Of a DNA stretch of 64,000 bases, positions 1 to 11,507 are shown one piece after another (the stretch's first letter is position 1; each line of letters starts with the position of its first letter). The DNA is taken from positions 16,110,001 through 16,174,000 of the forward strand of contig CM068582.1 of the NCBI GenBank assembly GCA_035048485.1, read 5' to 3'. This DNA comes from Pteria penguin. Its lineage: Eukaryota; Mollusca; Bivalvia; Pterioida; Pteriidae. Under the pieces are notes generated by a model. That model was not told the DNA's origin and searched no databases. It worked only from the letters and a program-made list of their open reading frames with translations. The translations under genes and the position numbers were made by a program.

Positions 1-2499
1 ACAGCGGAAAACAGGGACGGCTGTTATGTAGAACGCAGTGCCAAACTTTACGTGAATGAAAACTTGGGCAATAATCCAGGTTAGTTTATGCGAAGTTTTA
101 ATTTTTTATTTACATGTAGGCAACCAATATATGCCTTAAATTATAAACAACATACAGAATCCTATGGTGTGAATCACTTATTTACATTATTTTGAGGAAT
201 CATATGCACATATATAGATTGCATAACTGGCATGGCTCAAGGAAGCCCATTGTACACACCAGAAACTACCGGTATACAGTAGAATTGCAAATGATCTTCT
301 CTTTTGACTTGTAACAATTTGAATGTTATTGACAATATATTCGAACCACAAAGTATACGCAACATATCATCATATAACTTTTAAGATGGCATTATAAGAA
401 TCGAGCCGACGTAATTCAGTCGGTAGCGTGTTAAGATCGTGACCGAGAGGTCCCGGATTCGAGTCCCAATGCCGGCCGCTTGGCGGTGTTTCACATCTCA
501 GATGAGATCTTACGTATTGGAGATATATATTTAAATCATTACAGAATGCGGAAGAACACAAACTGATAATGAGATGCCTCCTCAATTATCCAGTAGAATC
601 AGTCGTGGAGAAGATGTAGAAAACGCGTCATCTCCGTGGCACGTGATCATTCGAGAAATCTTCACGGTAAGCATGCAACTCATCGATGTTTTAGATTATT
701 GAAATGCATGGCAACTGCATTATATATGGTAATATTCAGTGAAAGAATAAAAATGTGGAGTTTATGTATGAAATATATAACCTTGATATATAATGTATAT
801 TTAAATGCAATAATATACAGTTCTAAAATTTAATATAAGATACCATCGTGTGATACCCATGGCTTTTCACTCCTTCTCGCGTTCATCATCAAGAAGAGTG
901 AAAAGCTGTAGATATCACACCATGATAAGATATCAGACTACACTGTATTACATTGATTGTTGATTTTCGTATTTAGATCACTTGATACTGTCTAGGTTTA
1001 CATTGATGTAAAACATATGATAGAATATGGCATAATTATGTCAATTGGTAAAAATATGTTTGCAAGTTTGAAAGACAAATAAAATCCACCATCCTCGGAA
1101 ACCCAGGGTCTATCGCGCTACTCATCAGAATGGATCTTTTCTATGTAAATTTTATGCCTGTTGTCGAGTCTTTTATAACTTGTATTTGCGGAAATAGTGA
1201 TAATCACAGTTGTACGGCTCTACCATAAGAACGCCTACTGGTGGAAATGATGGATTTAAAAACCTGATTTTATAGTAACTGACGCCTAATGAGCTGGAAA
1301 ATTGGATTCGACAGGATTTTTCCCCTTTTTTATAGCTTCCATACACAAGGGGTACAGTTGGTCATGTGTAGTGCACCTGCAGATCTTGACAATAAAATAA
1401 ATACATATCTAACCATGTATTCATTTTAATAATCAAAAGAAAATAATTGGTTAACAGATCTGTTAACACCAAAGAAACACCAATATCCTTTCAACGTTTT
1501 AAGACTAGAAATAGAAATCCAATAATTTCTCTCTCTCTCTTTCTCTCTCTTAAATGAAGTAGAAGCAAGTGAATATTTGCGTACAGCTGGATATGCGCCT
1601 GGTATCACATTGATACTTGCATACGCCTGGGTACGCGCCTGGTGCCACATTGATAGACCCTGAGACTTTTAGGAGTAAGCGTCTCCTGTTTCTTAGCCAC
1701 ACCTACCAAGAAAGACCATAAAGTCATAGGTAAGTATGATCAAACCACTACGTTTACTGCATTATATTGCTTTTTTGTTTCTTTTTTTTTTTTCAAGGAA
1801 AAAACCTTCTGCGGTGGAACTCTTGTCTCGAATAAATGGATGGTAACAGCTGCTCATTGCATCATGAATTTTCATAATGAGTTTAAGGTGAAATTCCATC
1901 CATCCAGAATAAATTTGTTCCTTGGTACAGACACATGCGACGGGACCGGTGGAATAAGTAATGCCATTGAATCCTTCCACATTCATCCAAAATTTGGCAA
2001 TCGAGCGCCATATGACTACGACATAGCGCTGATAGAATTAAAACATGAGGTCAATTTCTCCGAAACTGTACAACCAATTTGCTTGAAACAGATTGACGTA
2101 GTAAACAATGTATTTTTAAATCGGAAAGTCGGAAGGAAAGTTGGGCGTGTTGTTGGTTGTGGACAATTGTTTGAAGCTATAGAGACAACTCCTTCCAAGC
2201 TGAAAGATGTGTTTGTCCCCACTGTCAGCAGAGATAAGTGTGACGGCGCAAATATAGGTAAAGGGAACTTTACTGACACTATGTTTTGTGCAGGATATGA
2301 ACGCGCCTTGTTTGGAGACGCCTGCTATGGCGATAGTGGCGGATCTCTTTCAATGCGAGAATCGCCCATTGCACCATGGGTGTTAGTAGGCGTGGTTTCT
2401 TGGGGTGTTGGATGCGACAGACATGCGCATTACGGATATTATACAAATGTAGCTGTTTTCTATGACTGGATACAAAACATAACATGCGAGTTTTGTTAA
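1..2499 (+). CDS. Trypsin-like serine protease (S1), 5' partial
   Basis: Secreted S1-family endopeptidase, expected to cut after Lys/Arg. Visible exons are 1-79 (cut by the window edge), 545-666 and 1798-2499, with agreeing phases at both junctions. Exon 1 reads like the last strand of an Ig-like domain (AENRDG..., AKLYV). Exon 2 begins ECGR, the cysteine that usually tethers the propeptide, then the activation site R-ISRG and PWHV. Exon 3 supplies CGGTL, the catalytic His in TAAHC, the Asp in YDIAL and the Ser in YGDSGGS. The Asp six residues before that Ser (DACYGDS) is the S1-pocket residue of trypsin-like specificity. The new N-terminus would be ISRG rather than the usual IVGG. The stop TAA is at 2497-2499. 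The signal peptide and upstream domains lie outside the window. The protease call is firm; the Ig part is tentative and rests on 26 codons. Confidence 0.92.
402..515 (+). repeat. tRNA-derived SINE head fragment
   Basis: The stretch has a Pol III A-box-like part (TAATTCAGTCGGTAGCGTG) and a B-box-like part (GGTCCCGGATTCGAGTCCC) with tRNA spacing, followed by a short non-tRNA body. It lies in protease intron 1, ending about 30 bp before the acceptor of exon 2. A complete tRNA cloverleaf is not formed, so I call it a SINE remnant. Confidence 0.7.
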
Positions 2500-2584
2500 A
2501 AAACACATAAGAAAGCATCAGTTTTAGGTTATATTACAAATATTAAATGTAAGAAGTCTGTCTGACTGAATTTACTTCAAAATC

Positions 2585-2590
2585 AATAAA
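2585..2590 (+). promoter_or_regulatory. Poly(A) signal of the serine protease gene
   Basis: An AATAAA hexamer lies 86 bp after the protease stop codon. It is the first such hexamer downstream and gives a short 3' UTR. Confidence 0.7.
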
Positions 2591-2687
2591 ATGGCTGAAG
2601 AGTTTTGCTTTGTTTTGGTTTTTTTTACACCACGAAGACATTTTGGATAATTTTCTCAGCAACAGATAACAACAAAGTATTAAAATG

Positions 2688-2693
2688 TTTATT
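2688..2693 (-). promoter_or_regulatory. Poly(A) signal of the DOK-like gene
   Basis: Minus-strand AATAAA about 100 bp after the stop of the docking-protein gene. It faces the protease signal at 2585-2590, so the two 3' ends nearly abut. Confidence 0.65.
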
Positions 2694-2791
2694 TACACAC
2701 ATTTTACATTACCGTCTAGTATGTATTTTCATAATATCAATTTCATAATTAAATGCATATTAATTAAATACACACACCTAAATTGATAATC

Positions 2792-5700
2792 TTATTGTAA
2801 CAGCGACGGCACAACGTAGTCCTCCTCTGTAGTCTTATTCTGTTTATCTCCCATGTGCATATACAAACTTTCCTCTGTATCTAAATCACTATCCAGTAAC
2901 AATTTCTCACCGTCCACATTTTTCATATCTAGCATATCTATATTTGAAGTATCTACATTCTTCGTACCAAGATTGGAGTCAGTCTCTCCTTTTGGAAGTC
3001 TAAACGAATTCGAGATGACTCCCAAATGGAAGATATCGAAGGGATCCGAGTCATTTAGTTTCAAAAGATCCTCAGCAGCCCCACTATACCGCGCCAAATT
3101 CGGGAAAGGATTGATAACATCTCCTTTTCGTCTCGTTTTAACATGTACAGGAGTACCATCGCTCGATGCGATGTTCTTGGAGTCTTCCGTATCATCCCTT
3201 TTAGGCGAAAGAGTATGAAAATCAGTCTGCAGATCAAGGGATGATGTCGTACTGCTCGGAGATAAGGGTTTGTCTTTTATATCTATTGTGTCAGTGGAGT
3301 CCCATGATAGCAGGTCTTTTGTAAACAACTGATCAAATGGAACTGGCTGCATGACAGGTGATGTCACCGAGGGCAGATCTGGAGTTTCTCCTGTCAACAG
3401 ATCTGTAATTGCATCCCCTGTCAACAGATCTGTCATTGCATACCCTGTCAACAGATCTGTCGCTGTATCCCCTGTTAACAGATCTGTCATAGTATGGACG
3501 TGCTCAATTTTATCGGTATTCGCGTCAACGCTTGCATAAATGTGTTCTTCGGGGGTTATGTCATCCCTTTTGTTTTCTGAAGGAGATTCAGTGACAGTGT
3601 TCGAGGAATTTTGCTCAGGTCTTGGTGGTAATTGTGGTAGCTGTGAAAATTGTTCACTAAATTCGTAGAACCTGTTACAGTTTGCTTGTGCCGTCATCTT
3701 TAGGGGCCATCGTGTAACAGAGTTTACAGGCTTAGCGTTAGTGTTTTCTTGAGAAATGCGAGAGTTTTCTAATTCTGAAGAGTCACTGTACAAAGAATTA
3801 GCAACACGTGTATTGTCCAACGGCCATGATGAAATCTTAACTATTGAAGAACCACCCACTTTTTCGTCGTCATCAGATGACGAAGATGAGGAAGATTCCG
3901 AACGATTGCTTTTTCTAGGCTTAATAATAAGGGGGAAAGATACTTTCTTTTTACGTTTATCCAATACTTTGCGTTTGGCTGGCATTGAAGAGGGTCTTTC
4001 CGGGAGGGATGGGGGTACTTCTTCTGGAGTAACATGCGAGTCTATTCCGAGAAACTGCTTCAAATCTTTGCGATATTTGTCCAGATCTTCGTACTCGCTC
4101 TCAATCGATTCGTATCCCACAGGTTCAGACTTTGAACGATTGTGTTTATTATTATTATTATTATTATGCTGATGTTCCACCTCACTATAAATAGAATTAT
4201 TAAAGTTGTTCTCGGTATCTAGACTAGATGTTACTGGCTGAGAAGATGACCGTACAAGGGTTAAGCCCATATTATTTTCGGAAACGACAATAGCATCCGA
4301 AACCGATGCAGTGACGGAATCGCTGTTTGATATTGCACTATCGAAGGATCCACCATCGCGACACCCGTCACTAATATTTGTGTAGTCTGTCTCCACTGTC
4401 CTTCCCGTGTGGAGATTTGAAACACCAGAATCCTGAGATCCTACAGAACTTGATCTGTTTGACTGAACAGAAATATCCGAGACTGCCCTACATCTTTCTT
4501 CTTCAGAAGATTTATTTTTAGTTCGTATCGTCGTCCCCGAAACGTCAACTAACTCGGAAGAAAGTTGGTTTTGGTAATCTTCTGGAGGATTATCTTTTGA
4601 ATCATCGGTGGAGTTTATATTTGAATATTCGTCATTTCTCTTCACTGTTGAATCGCTAGTGTCAGAATTTCCAACACTAGTCACATGACTGTACCCATAG
4701 CTGTCGACACCTAGCTCGATTTCTTTGTCTTCCGGAGACCTGATCGTCAGGGTGGAGACTATATTAGCTTTTTGAATGTCTTTTGTGGGTTTAATCTGGA
4801 GAAAATCATACCCGTTTCGTTTCTCTCCAGGAAAAGAAAGTTCAAGAGAATTAGCCCGGTTACGTTTAGAGTCGAGCTTCTCAGACGAGTATATGAGTGA
4901 GCGGTCTAACGAGTTTGTTCTGCAGTGAGTATTTTTAGCATAACGGAACTTTGATAACGGTGATTTTGTAAGAGCAGTGTTCGAGTTACCTGCTCCTGAG
5001 GAGGCGGATGCACTCTGTGGCACCTTATCCGGTTTATTGTTTTCTCCTATTATCTTAAAATCTTTGTCCGAGCTAGTTTTGCTTTCATTGAATGCAGTGC
5101 TATCAATGCTTACATTACTGTCACTCCCCACAGACGACGTTCTGTGGGTGTGGCTATTACGTAAGATAGTTTGAAATCCCTGCTCAAAACTCGTCGTTGA
5201 TAAGGCTCTGGTGCGTCCCTCCTGATCGGTTACCGATCTACTCAGGCGTCGCTCTTCGATTGCTTTTTGGATGTTATTTCTGATAGATTGAAGAATACCG
5301 GCAACGTCGTTGGATTTGAACTGGAATTTTGCGTCACCACATTCGGCTTTCCTAGAAAACAAGTATTTCTAAATCAGTATATTTTTATGATAAATTGGGA
5401 ATTTGCACGTACCTAGTGGCAGCATTTTTTAAATTGTGATAAAATTTAGAAAAAAAGCAAAACAAACAAAAACAAAAAAGAAAGTACTTACAAAGACGAT
5501 GAGGAAACGTAGGCCTAATATTCGAAAGTAATATACCCTCGTCATATTAAACTCTTTTTTTCTCCAGAAATGAACGACATGTTTTGCCCCTCAAATTTGC
5601 GTCATTCTATAGTGACGTGACGTCATAATTCAAGTGTTAATGAAATTTAAAAATTGATCAAATTTCGTCATAAAGCAGTTTGTTGGACATAAGACCCCTT

Positions 5701-8022
5701 TATACCATGTTAGATAATTTAAAAATGCCCAACATATGATTCCCCCCCCCCCCCGCCCCCACCATTTGCGTCGTTCTATAGTGAAGTCACAATTCTTGTA
5801 TTAATTAAAGTAATTATTGATAAAATTCCGACAAAAGACCCCTTGTTTTCTGTAAAATACTGAATTCGTGTTTTGGTATTAGGTGATAATGAAACTTATA
5901 CACCGTACACATATCACGATGTGCTATATAATATTATCCCTTAAATTAAGAGTTGAGAACAGGTGCCCGTGAGAAATAAGCTGCCCCGCCATGAACAACC
6001 GAAAATACGAATATTGAAGTGAGTAGTATTAACAAACATGTACATATTGCTTAAATAAGTACGCGAGATTTTAATTATTTTAGAAACAAGATCTCTTCAT
6101 GGATTATTTTTCGGGCGGTCATTGCTTTAGGTCAGCTAGAGGTATGTATCGTTACTTACGCTCCACTCTCTATGACGAGCACGTTGGAAATCCCACTTTC
6201 CATGTAAAAACGTTTGAGGGTATCGAGCTTCCATCCCATGGCTTTATCGTTTGCCGCGTTTTCAATTATCATGGCCTCTGGCGAGATTGTCATTCTATAC
6301 TGACCACCCAATTCAAATCTTTTGGAGTCGCTGTTTGGTATGATTTCAACGTGATATGCATCTGAAATACAGTTATAAAATACATGTTTATATTTATGAA
6401 ATTTTTCTGTATTTTCTCATCCAAGTTTATATGATCTGTTTTAGAGTTCATAATATATGGTAAACATTAAACATGTACAATGATAAAAAAAGGTAAAAAA
6501 AACTTGCTTTAAAGGCCACATATACTAAGCAATCACCTGACTTTAACGGCCACTTTATTCCTCTCTATATTTAATGATTGCAACAAAATCAACCTGTATT
6601 ATGAGACCACCTCTCTTAAGTGACCACTTTCCCACCTTTCCTTTGATGACCACTGAAAACAGGTTTTGTCTATATTTAAAGAATTATAGAATCTCGCGAT
6701 CAAATACAAATATTTCTCAATAGTATTTACATGTCAAAACGTACATTTTCACTTTGAGAAGAAATAAGTAAATGTCTTACTTTTCTCGGCAAAAAATATT
6801 TTCTTCAATGTTGTTATCCATGCATTGGTCGTAAATTCAGTATCTGCACACAGCACTAGCATGGGTGAAGAAACGACGATTTGAAATGCTAACTTATGTG
6901 TCTTTGAATGGCATGATTCCACTGCTGTTACATTTTCCAGCAAATATGTTATTTTGTCCTGGGAATTCTTAATTGCGGAAGCCTCGGTTTGATACAGCTC
7001 TAATTTGGCGGCAAGGGTTCCCGATGCCAGATTGCTCATTTCCTGTAGTACGACCCATTTGTGTTTCCATGCCTTTTTATCCAAAATAAAAGACACATTT
7101 ACTATATAGATAAACAGAGGTTATTACGCTATAGTATTTTATAAACAGTAACAATACAGCCATTAAATACAACTCTCTATTCATTTTGTTGTCCCCCATT
7201 GAAATATATTGTATAGATCATTACATAAACCACCGTTGCAAGCCTTGGGTTTTTAGCCCCCCCCCCTTTCCTCACCAGTCCCCTTGAGGGAGAAGAGCGA
7301 AACGAGCGGACTCCAAACCGTGGCTTGCGACGATGTACACAAACTAAAATTATGTTTTTAAATATGATATATTCATGAACGCATGTGTATATTCTATTTA
7401 ATATACATCCTTTAACTCATATGCTATAATAATTATATGTAATGATGATTTATTTGAATAAATACTGTTTAAACCATGTATTTTCCTCTATACAATGAGA
7501 AGGGCTCAATCGGTGAGTGCTTGGTTCGTGACCGAGAGATCCAGAATTCGAGTACCACGGTTACCTCGTTGGTGCCCTGTGTTTCGAATATAACAATAAA
7601 AATCGAGGTACCGTGTCTCGGTAAAGGTGGCACGTATAAGATTCTTCACTGCAAAACTGTGGGTCCATAAAACAAGAATCAAACAAACAAATCAATGAGC
7701 AGGGATCTAAAACAACGCCTTGTCAGACATCGCAGACTACAATCTGTTTTAAGAAGCCAGAAAAATACATAATGTTGAACGGGGAAAAGGAGAATTGCTT
7801 TCATTTTAAATATGACAGAGACTGCTTAAATATCCCAACGTAAAGATTTAAAAATGACGTTTAATTGTTTTTTCCAGGAAATTTGCATTTCAAATTAAGA
7901 CAAGGACACATGAATATAATATCATATCAAACGAAATATCATCCATTTACCTTTAGTTTTCTGCCTTTGATATTTGACGGTTCTTTTACTTCCAAGTATC
8001 CGGACTTTTGCAATCCTGCCAT
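2792..8022 (-). CDS. DOK/IRS-like PH-PTB docking protein
   Basis: Adaptor expected to sit at the membrane under receptor tyrosine kinases. Four coding exons in transcript order: 8022-7951, 7072-6781, 6361-6160 and 5351-2792. All phases agree and give 1041 residues. PH domain about 4-118 (KSGYLEV, KHKWVVLQ, and WITTLKKIF at the C-terminal helix). IRS-type PTB domain about 123-215, joined to the PH domain with almost no linker, as in DOK7 (RFELGGQYRM, GWKLDTLKRF). The long tail is disordered, Ser/Asp-rich and dotted with tyrosine motifs: YSNI 431, YQNQ 448 and YTNI 512 (GRB2-type YxN), YSEV 577, YASV 794, YMHM 1019 (PI3K-type YxxM) and YVVP 1034. It also has PxxP segments near 636 and 760, four TDLLTG repeats (about 812-845), NPF 936 and DPF 958. 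The start ATG is the one just before the PH domain. Domain order fits both DOK and IRS, so I do not pick an orthologue. Confidence 0.92.
3390..3497 (-). repeat. 27-bp coding repeat, four copies (TDLLTG)
   Basis: Four tandem 27-bp units inside the last exon of the docking-protein gene, each encoding nine residues beginning TDLLTG. Units differ at a few positions, mostly in the last three residues. Confidence 0.9.
5352..6159 (-). other. Intron 3 of the DOK-like gene
   Basis: The intron separates the PTB exon from the large last exon. Two diverged copies of a TTTGCGTCRTTCTATAGTGA segment (about 5600 and 5765) suggest an old internal duplication, and the first copy carries a perfect TGACGTCA at 5618-5625. 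A C-run lies at about 5743-5760. I see no coding content. Confidence 0.6.
6505..6665. repeat. Dispersed repeat, GGCCAC/CACCTG family
   Basis: A short repeat with alternating GGCCAC, CACCTG and GACCACTTT blocks. Similar text recurs near 30245-30420 and 36318-36478, in introns of the AKTIP gene. It occupies most of intron 2 of the DOK-like gene. Confidence 0.5.
7496..7695 (+). repeat. Degenerate tRNA-derived SINE
   Basis: The head resembles the A/B boxes of the other SINEs (CGTGACCGAGAGATCCAG, AATTCGAGTACCAC). It is followed by a body with GGCACGTATAAGAT and a CAAA/TCAA tail. It sits antisense in intron 1 of the DOK-like gene. Confidence 0.6.
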
Positions 8023-8330
8023 TACACTCTATATTGTAACTAAAAGTCCCAAACTGCTCATAGTATATGATCAATTACCGATATGGTAAATAATATGTAA
8101 ATACAATGAATAATGAAGCACACGTCTTGATACTGCAGTGTTGTATATTAAGATTTAGTTTAGTTATCTTATCATGTGATATTAGGTGAATGACGGGTTG
8201 ATACGGACATTATCGGGGATATCGCCGGTGTTCACACTGCGCTTACCTGAATGCTATGCGGTTAACGAAGGAATGGCTACACGAAGGTCGCCCATTAGAG
8301 AGGGTGGGTTTTTGGTTTTTGATTTGTTGG

Positions 8331-8335
8331 CGTTT

Positions 8336-8366
<31 letters not shown>

Positions 8367-8489
8367 GGGGGGTTTGTGTGTATGTGTATTTTTTTTATTA
8401 TTATTATTATTTTACTTTATTATTATTATTATTATTATTTTACTTTTTTTTGTTTTTTTTTTTGTTTTTGTTTTGGTTGGGGTTTTTTT

Positions 8490-8523
<34 letters not shown>
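8331..8523. repeat. Poly-G/poly-T low-complexity tract
   Basis: Two long G-runs (about 8346-8371 and 8491-8523) are separated by T-runs and TTA repeats. The tract lies about 0.3 kb upstream of the start codon of the DOK-like gene (C-rich on the sense strand). Exact lengths may be unreliable in the assembly. Confidence 0.85.
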
Positions 8524-8526
<3 letters not shown>

Positions 8527-9344
8527 TATATTTATTTGTTTGTTCAATACTTCAGTTATTAACGTTGGCGCTGGCTCTATAAATTTAAAATGTTATTTTA
8601 TTGAAACGTATTACATGATATGTTGTTGCACGTTCCAAGCTCTTATCTAGTTCAAATTGCATGAAAAGATCAATGTATTTATTTATATATTTATTCATTT
8701 ATCTATTTACATGTACTTCTTGCAATTTTACTTGTTTGAACTGCAGTATTTTTCATTCATGGTAGTTGCACTATCTGATAAAGTTTGAAATCTTAATTTC
8801 CAGTTTAACAACCTTGCATATACAGTAACAATGACTGCATGGAATGTAAAAGCAATCGTTGTTTGCTAACCAGATTTATATACATTGCACATTGTGTATC
8901 ATTTAATAAATATTTGGGAACCGTTCACTACCTTTCCGATAATAAAACTATAAATGTCATTTAACCCAAATAATTTTAACTACCCTAAGAACACAATGGC
9001 ACAATCAACAATTACATTACTCTTATTTGACAGTTGGGATCTTGTATACACTTTGGAATAAAGCAGTAAAATTTATGATTTTGATATATCGTCTGTCTTG
9101 ATGTGTTGAAGACCTTTTATTCATGCACATGTCGCAGATCTAGGGGAGTCAGATAATTGAAATCAGGACATCGCTGACCTCTGCTTTATTTAATTGAATA
9201 CGATGATAAACTATGGTACGCATACATATTTTACAGCAACCACACTTTAGCGTTAACAGATGAAAGCAGATCTTTGTGAAAACCTTGCAGTTCGTATTTT
9301 GTTTGTTATATGTCAGCATCAAATGACCTATTCAACACACCAAC

Positions 9345-9470
9345 CAGAGCAATGAAGGAGCTTTAACGTGCCAAAGTGTATGTAATTCGAGAATTCTTTT
9401 CCTTTTAATGTCTCATCCGAAAGACAAGACACTGCCAAGCCAGTGAGGGGTTCGAACCAGTGAGTTATGT
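9345..9470 (-). repeat. tRNA-derived SINE fragment
   Basis: Minus-strand SINE text: GAGCTTTAACGTGCCA, TCTCATCCGAAAGACA and a B-box complement GGGGTTCGAACC. Diverged and truncated at the tail. Confidence 0.55.
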
Positions 9471-9886
9471 CAACTAAGAATTGTGTTCCGAGAGACTTCC
9501 TAGACCATACATTGAATAATTTTGTATTTGCATAGTTATGGCATATTCAACAAAAAAGATTTTCTCCGGAAAAACCCTCTCCCTAAAATAGGAACAGTTA
9601 CACAAGCAAAACCTTGTCTCAGCGGTGTTAAATAAATGAGTATACAATGTATTTGATTTTCCTATACACAAAGTGAATTAATTTTGATTCTTCGTCTGCT
9701 CGTTGTGTATAACGCACCCTCCCTCCTTCCCTGGTTTATTACCACATACAGAGGCGTAACACGACCATTAAAAGTAGGGTTGGAGGAGGGGACCTTTATT
9801 ATTGATTTTGTTGCAGTCATCGAGGGTAGAGCAGGCCCGAAAGAACGGAATTCGTATCGGAAAAGGGGCTACAGAAAATATACACT

Positions 9887-10002
<116 letters not shown>

Positions 10003-10770
10003 TTGTCTGAAATAACGATAATTTTCCGCCATGCAAGGTCTAGCATACAGCACCACCCCCCACCCCCCCTTTCTTCGTCTTCCTATATAAACCTGAGGAA
10101 ATTAATGCAGCGGTACTCGAGGAAAAATCAAATACTTCCGGAAGGTACATTTGCAAACAAGATGAGAAAGGCTGCATTAAGTTTTAACAAAATTCAAAAT
10201 ATGGCAAGTTTCTAACGATATAGCCTATCCGCGGATGACCGTCTGTTTGACTGATGTACAAATGTATACTAAAGAGTACTAATTTGTAACAACTTGCTGT
10301 TGAACAAATGACAGGCAGCTTGGATGATAATAAAAACAAACAAATTATAAACAAAACTCCGAGGGATAGTACAATAAGTGGGTAAAGAGGTCGTTGTATA
10401 TAATAATGTTTACATGCACTTTATGCATGTATGATAAATGATAACAGGCTGTGGGCTAATACGATATCACGGGACAACATTCATAAATATGGATGTATCA
10501 CACATATAAAGAGTGATACACCAGGGAAAGTGCAATGGTCACAATCGGGAACACCCTCGATAAAAAGGTCAAGAAATCGATTTAATATTAGTATAACCTT
10601 AAGGAACTATATGGTGACTGATGATAGATTATACTCGGATAAAGCCCGTAGGAACCAGGAGCCCCCCCCCCCTCCACACTTTTTTGCCGATCATAAACCA
10701 ATTTTATCATGTTATGAAAACGAATGTAAACTCAAGGTTTGCCGCCCCCCCCCCCCCTTTCTCCCACTTT

Positions 10771-11182
10771 TGAATGATTGAATAGTGTTTTACGTCATTC
10801 CACGATTATTTCACGTATATGGTGACGGCATCTGCATTCCCAGTGGCGGATTTAGAGGGGGGCCCGGGGGCCCGCCCCCCCGCCCCCCCTTTTTGGCCAC
10901 ATATTTACTAGTAAAAATCAGGATTTTGCACCAAAAATGGCTGAGAAGTTTTGCTAATACACATGTGGGCCCCCCCCCCTTTTCGGAAATCCTGGATCCG
11001 CCACTGATTCCTGTTGCATTGAACAGAAATTTAGACCTTTGCAACGGACCCATCCGAAGCAGTGAGGGATCTTTTACGTGTCACGGTGGGACCTCTGTGT
11101 TTACTGTCTCATCCGAAAGACAGAACACCGGTGCGCCCAAAGCGGGAGCCAAACACCTTATCCACTGAACCACACCGGCTTC
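10771..11182 (-). repeat. tRNA-derived SINE split by a MITE
   Basis: The minus-strand SINE tail and body (TTTTACGTCATTCCACGA, GGTGACGGCATCTGC) stop at 10840 and resume at 11007 (AGACCTTTGCAACGGACCC). The copy ends with the tRNA-like head (AACCACACCGGCTTC). The gap is filled by the TIR element at 10841-11006, giving a nested insertion. Confidence 0.8.
10841..11006. mobile_element. hAT-like MITE, 5-bp target duplication
   Basis: Termini are CAGTGGCGGATTTAGA on the left and TCCTGGATCCGCCACTG on the right, imperfect inverted repeats of each other. ATTCC is present directly on both sides. The inside is G/C-run rich and cannot encode a transposase. CAGTG termini suggest the hAT superfamily, but hAT elements usually leave 8 bp, so the class is inferred. 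Confidence 0.75.
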
Positions 11183-11233
11183 TTCTACTTTTGAAATGCA
11201 TCGTATGACCCAGCGGATGCAAATTGATGAAAT

Positions 11234-11507
11234 TCAATGGAGAATTAAAGGATGTGGAAGGGCTGGGGGAGATGATATGATCCCCAATTTTACTTCAAAT
11301 GCTATGTTTTCCTATAATTATTTTCAGTTATTCCATCAGAGAAATTTTATTTTCAAACACCCCCCTCCTTCCTGTCGCCCCCCCCCCCCTTTGGCCACAT
11401 ATTTACTAGTAAAAATCCAGATTTAGCATCAAAAATGGCTAAGTCGTTTGGCAAATACACATGCTGTTCCCCCTCCCCCTTTTTCATAAATCCTGGATCC
11501 GCCACTG
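11234..11507. mobile_element. Second hAT-like MITE copy
   Basis: Shares TTTGGCCACATATTTACTAG and the right end CCTGGATCCGCCACTG with the 10841-11006 copy. The left end (near CAATGGAGAATTAAAGGA) is degenerate, and no clear target duplication is visible. Confidence 0.6.

Noticed and set aside
8186..8650. Gly/Phe-rich open frames
   Set aside because: They arise from the poly-G/poly-T tract and have no splice or homology support.
11196..11426. Pro-rich open frames around 10.4-11.4 kb
   Set aside because: They translate C-runs inside the hAT-like MITEs.
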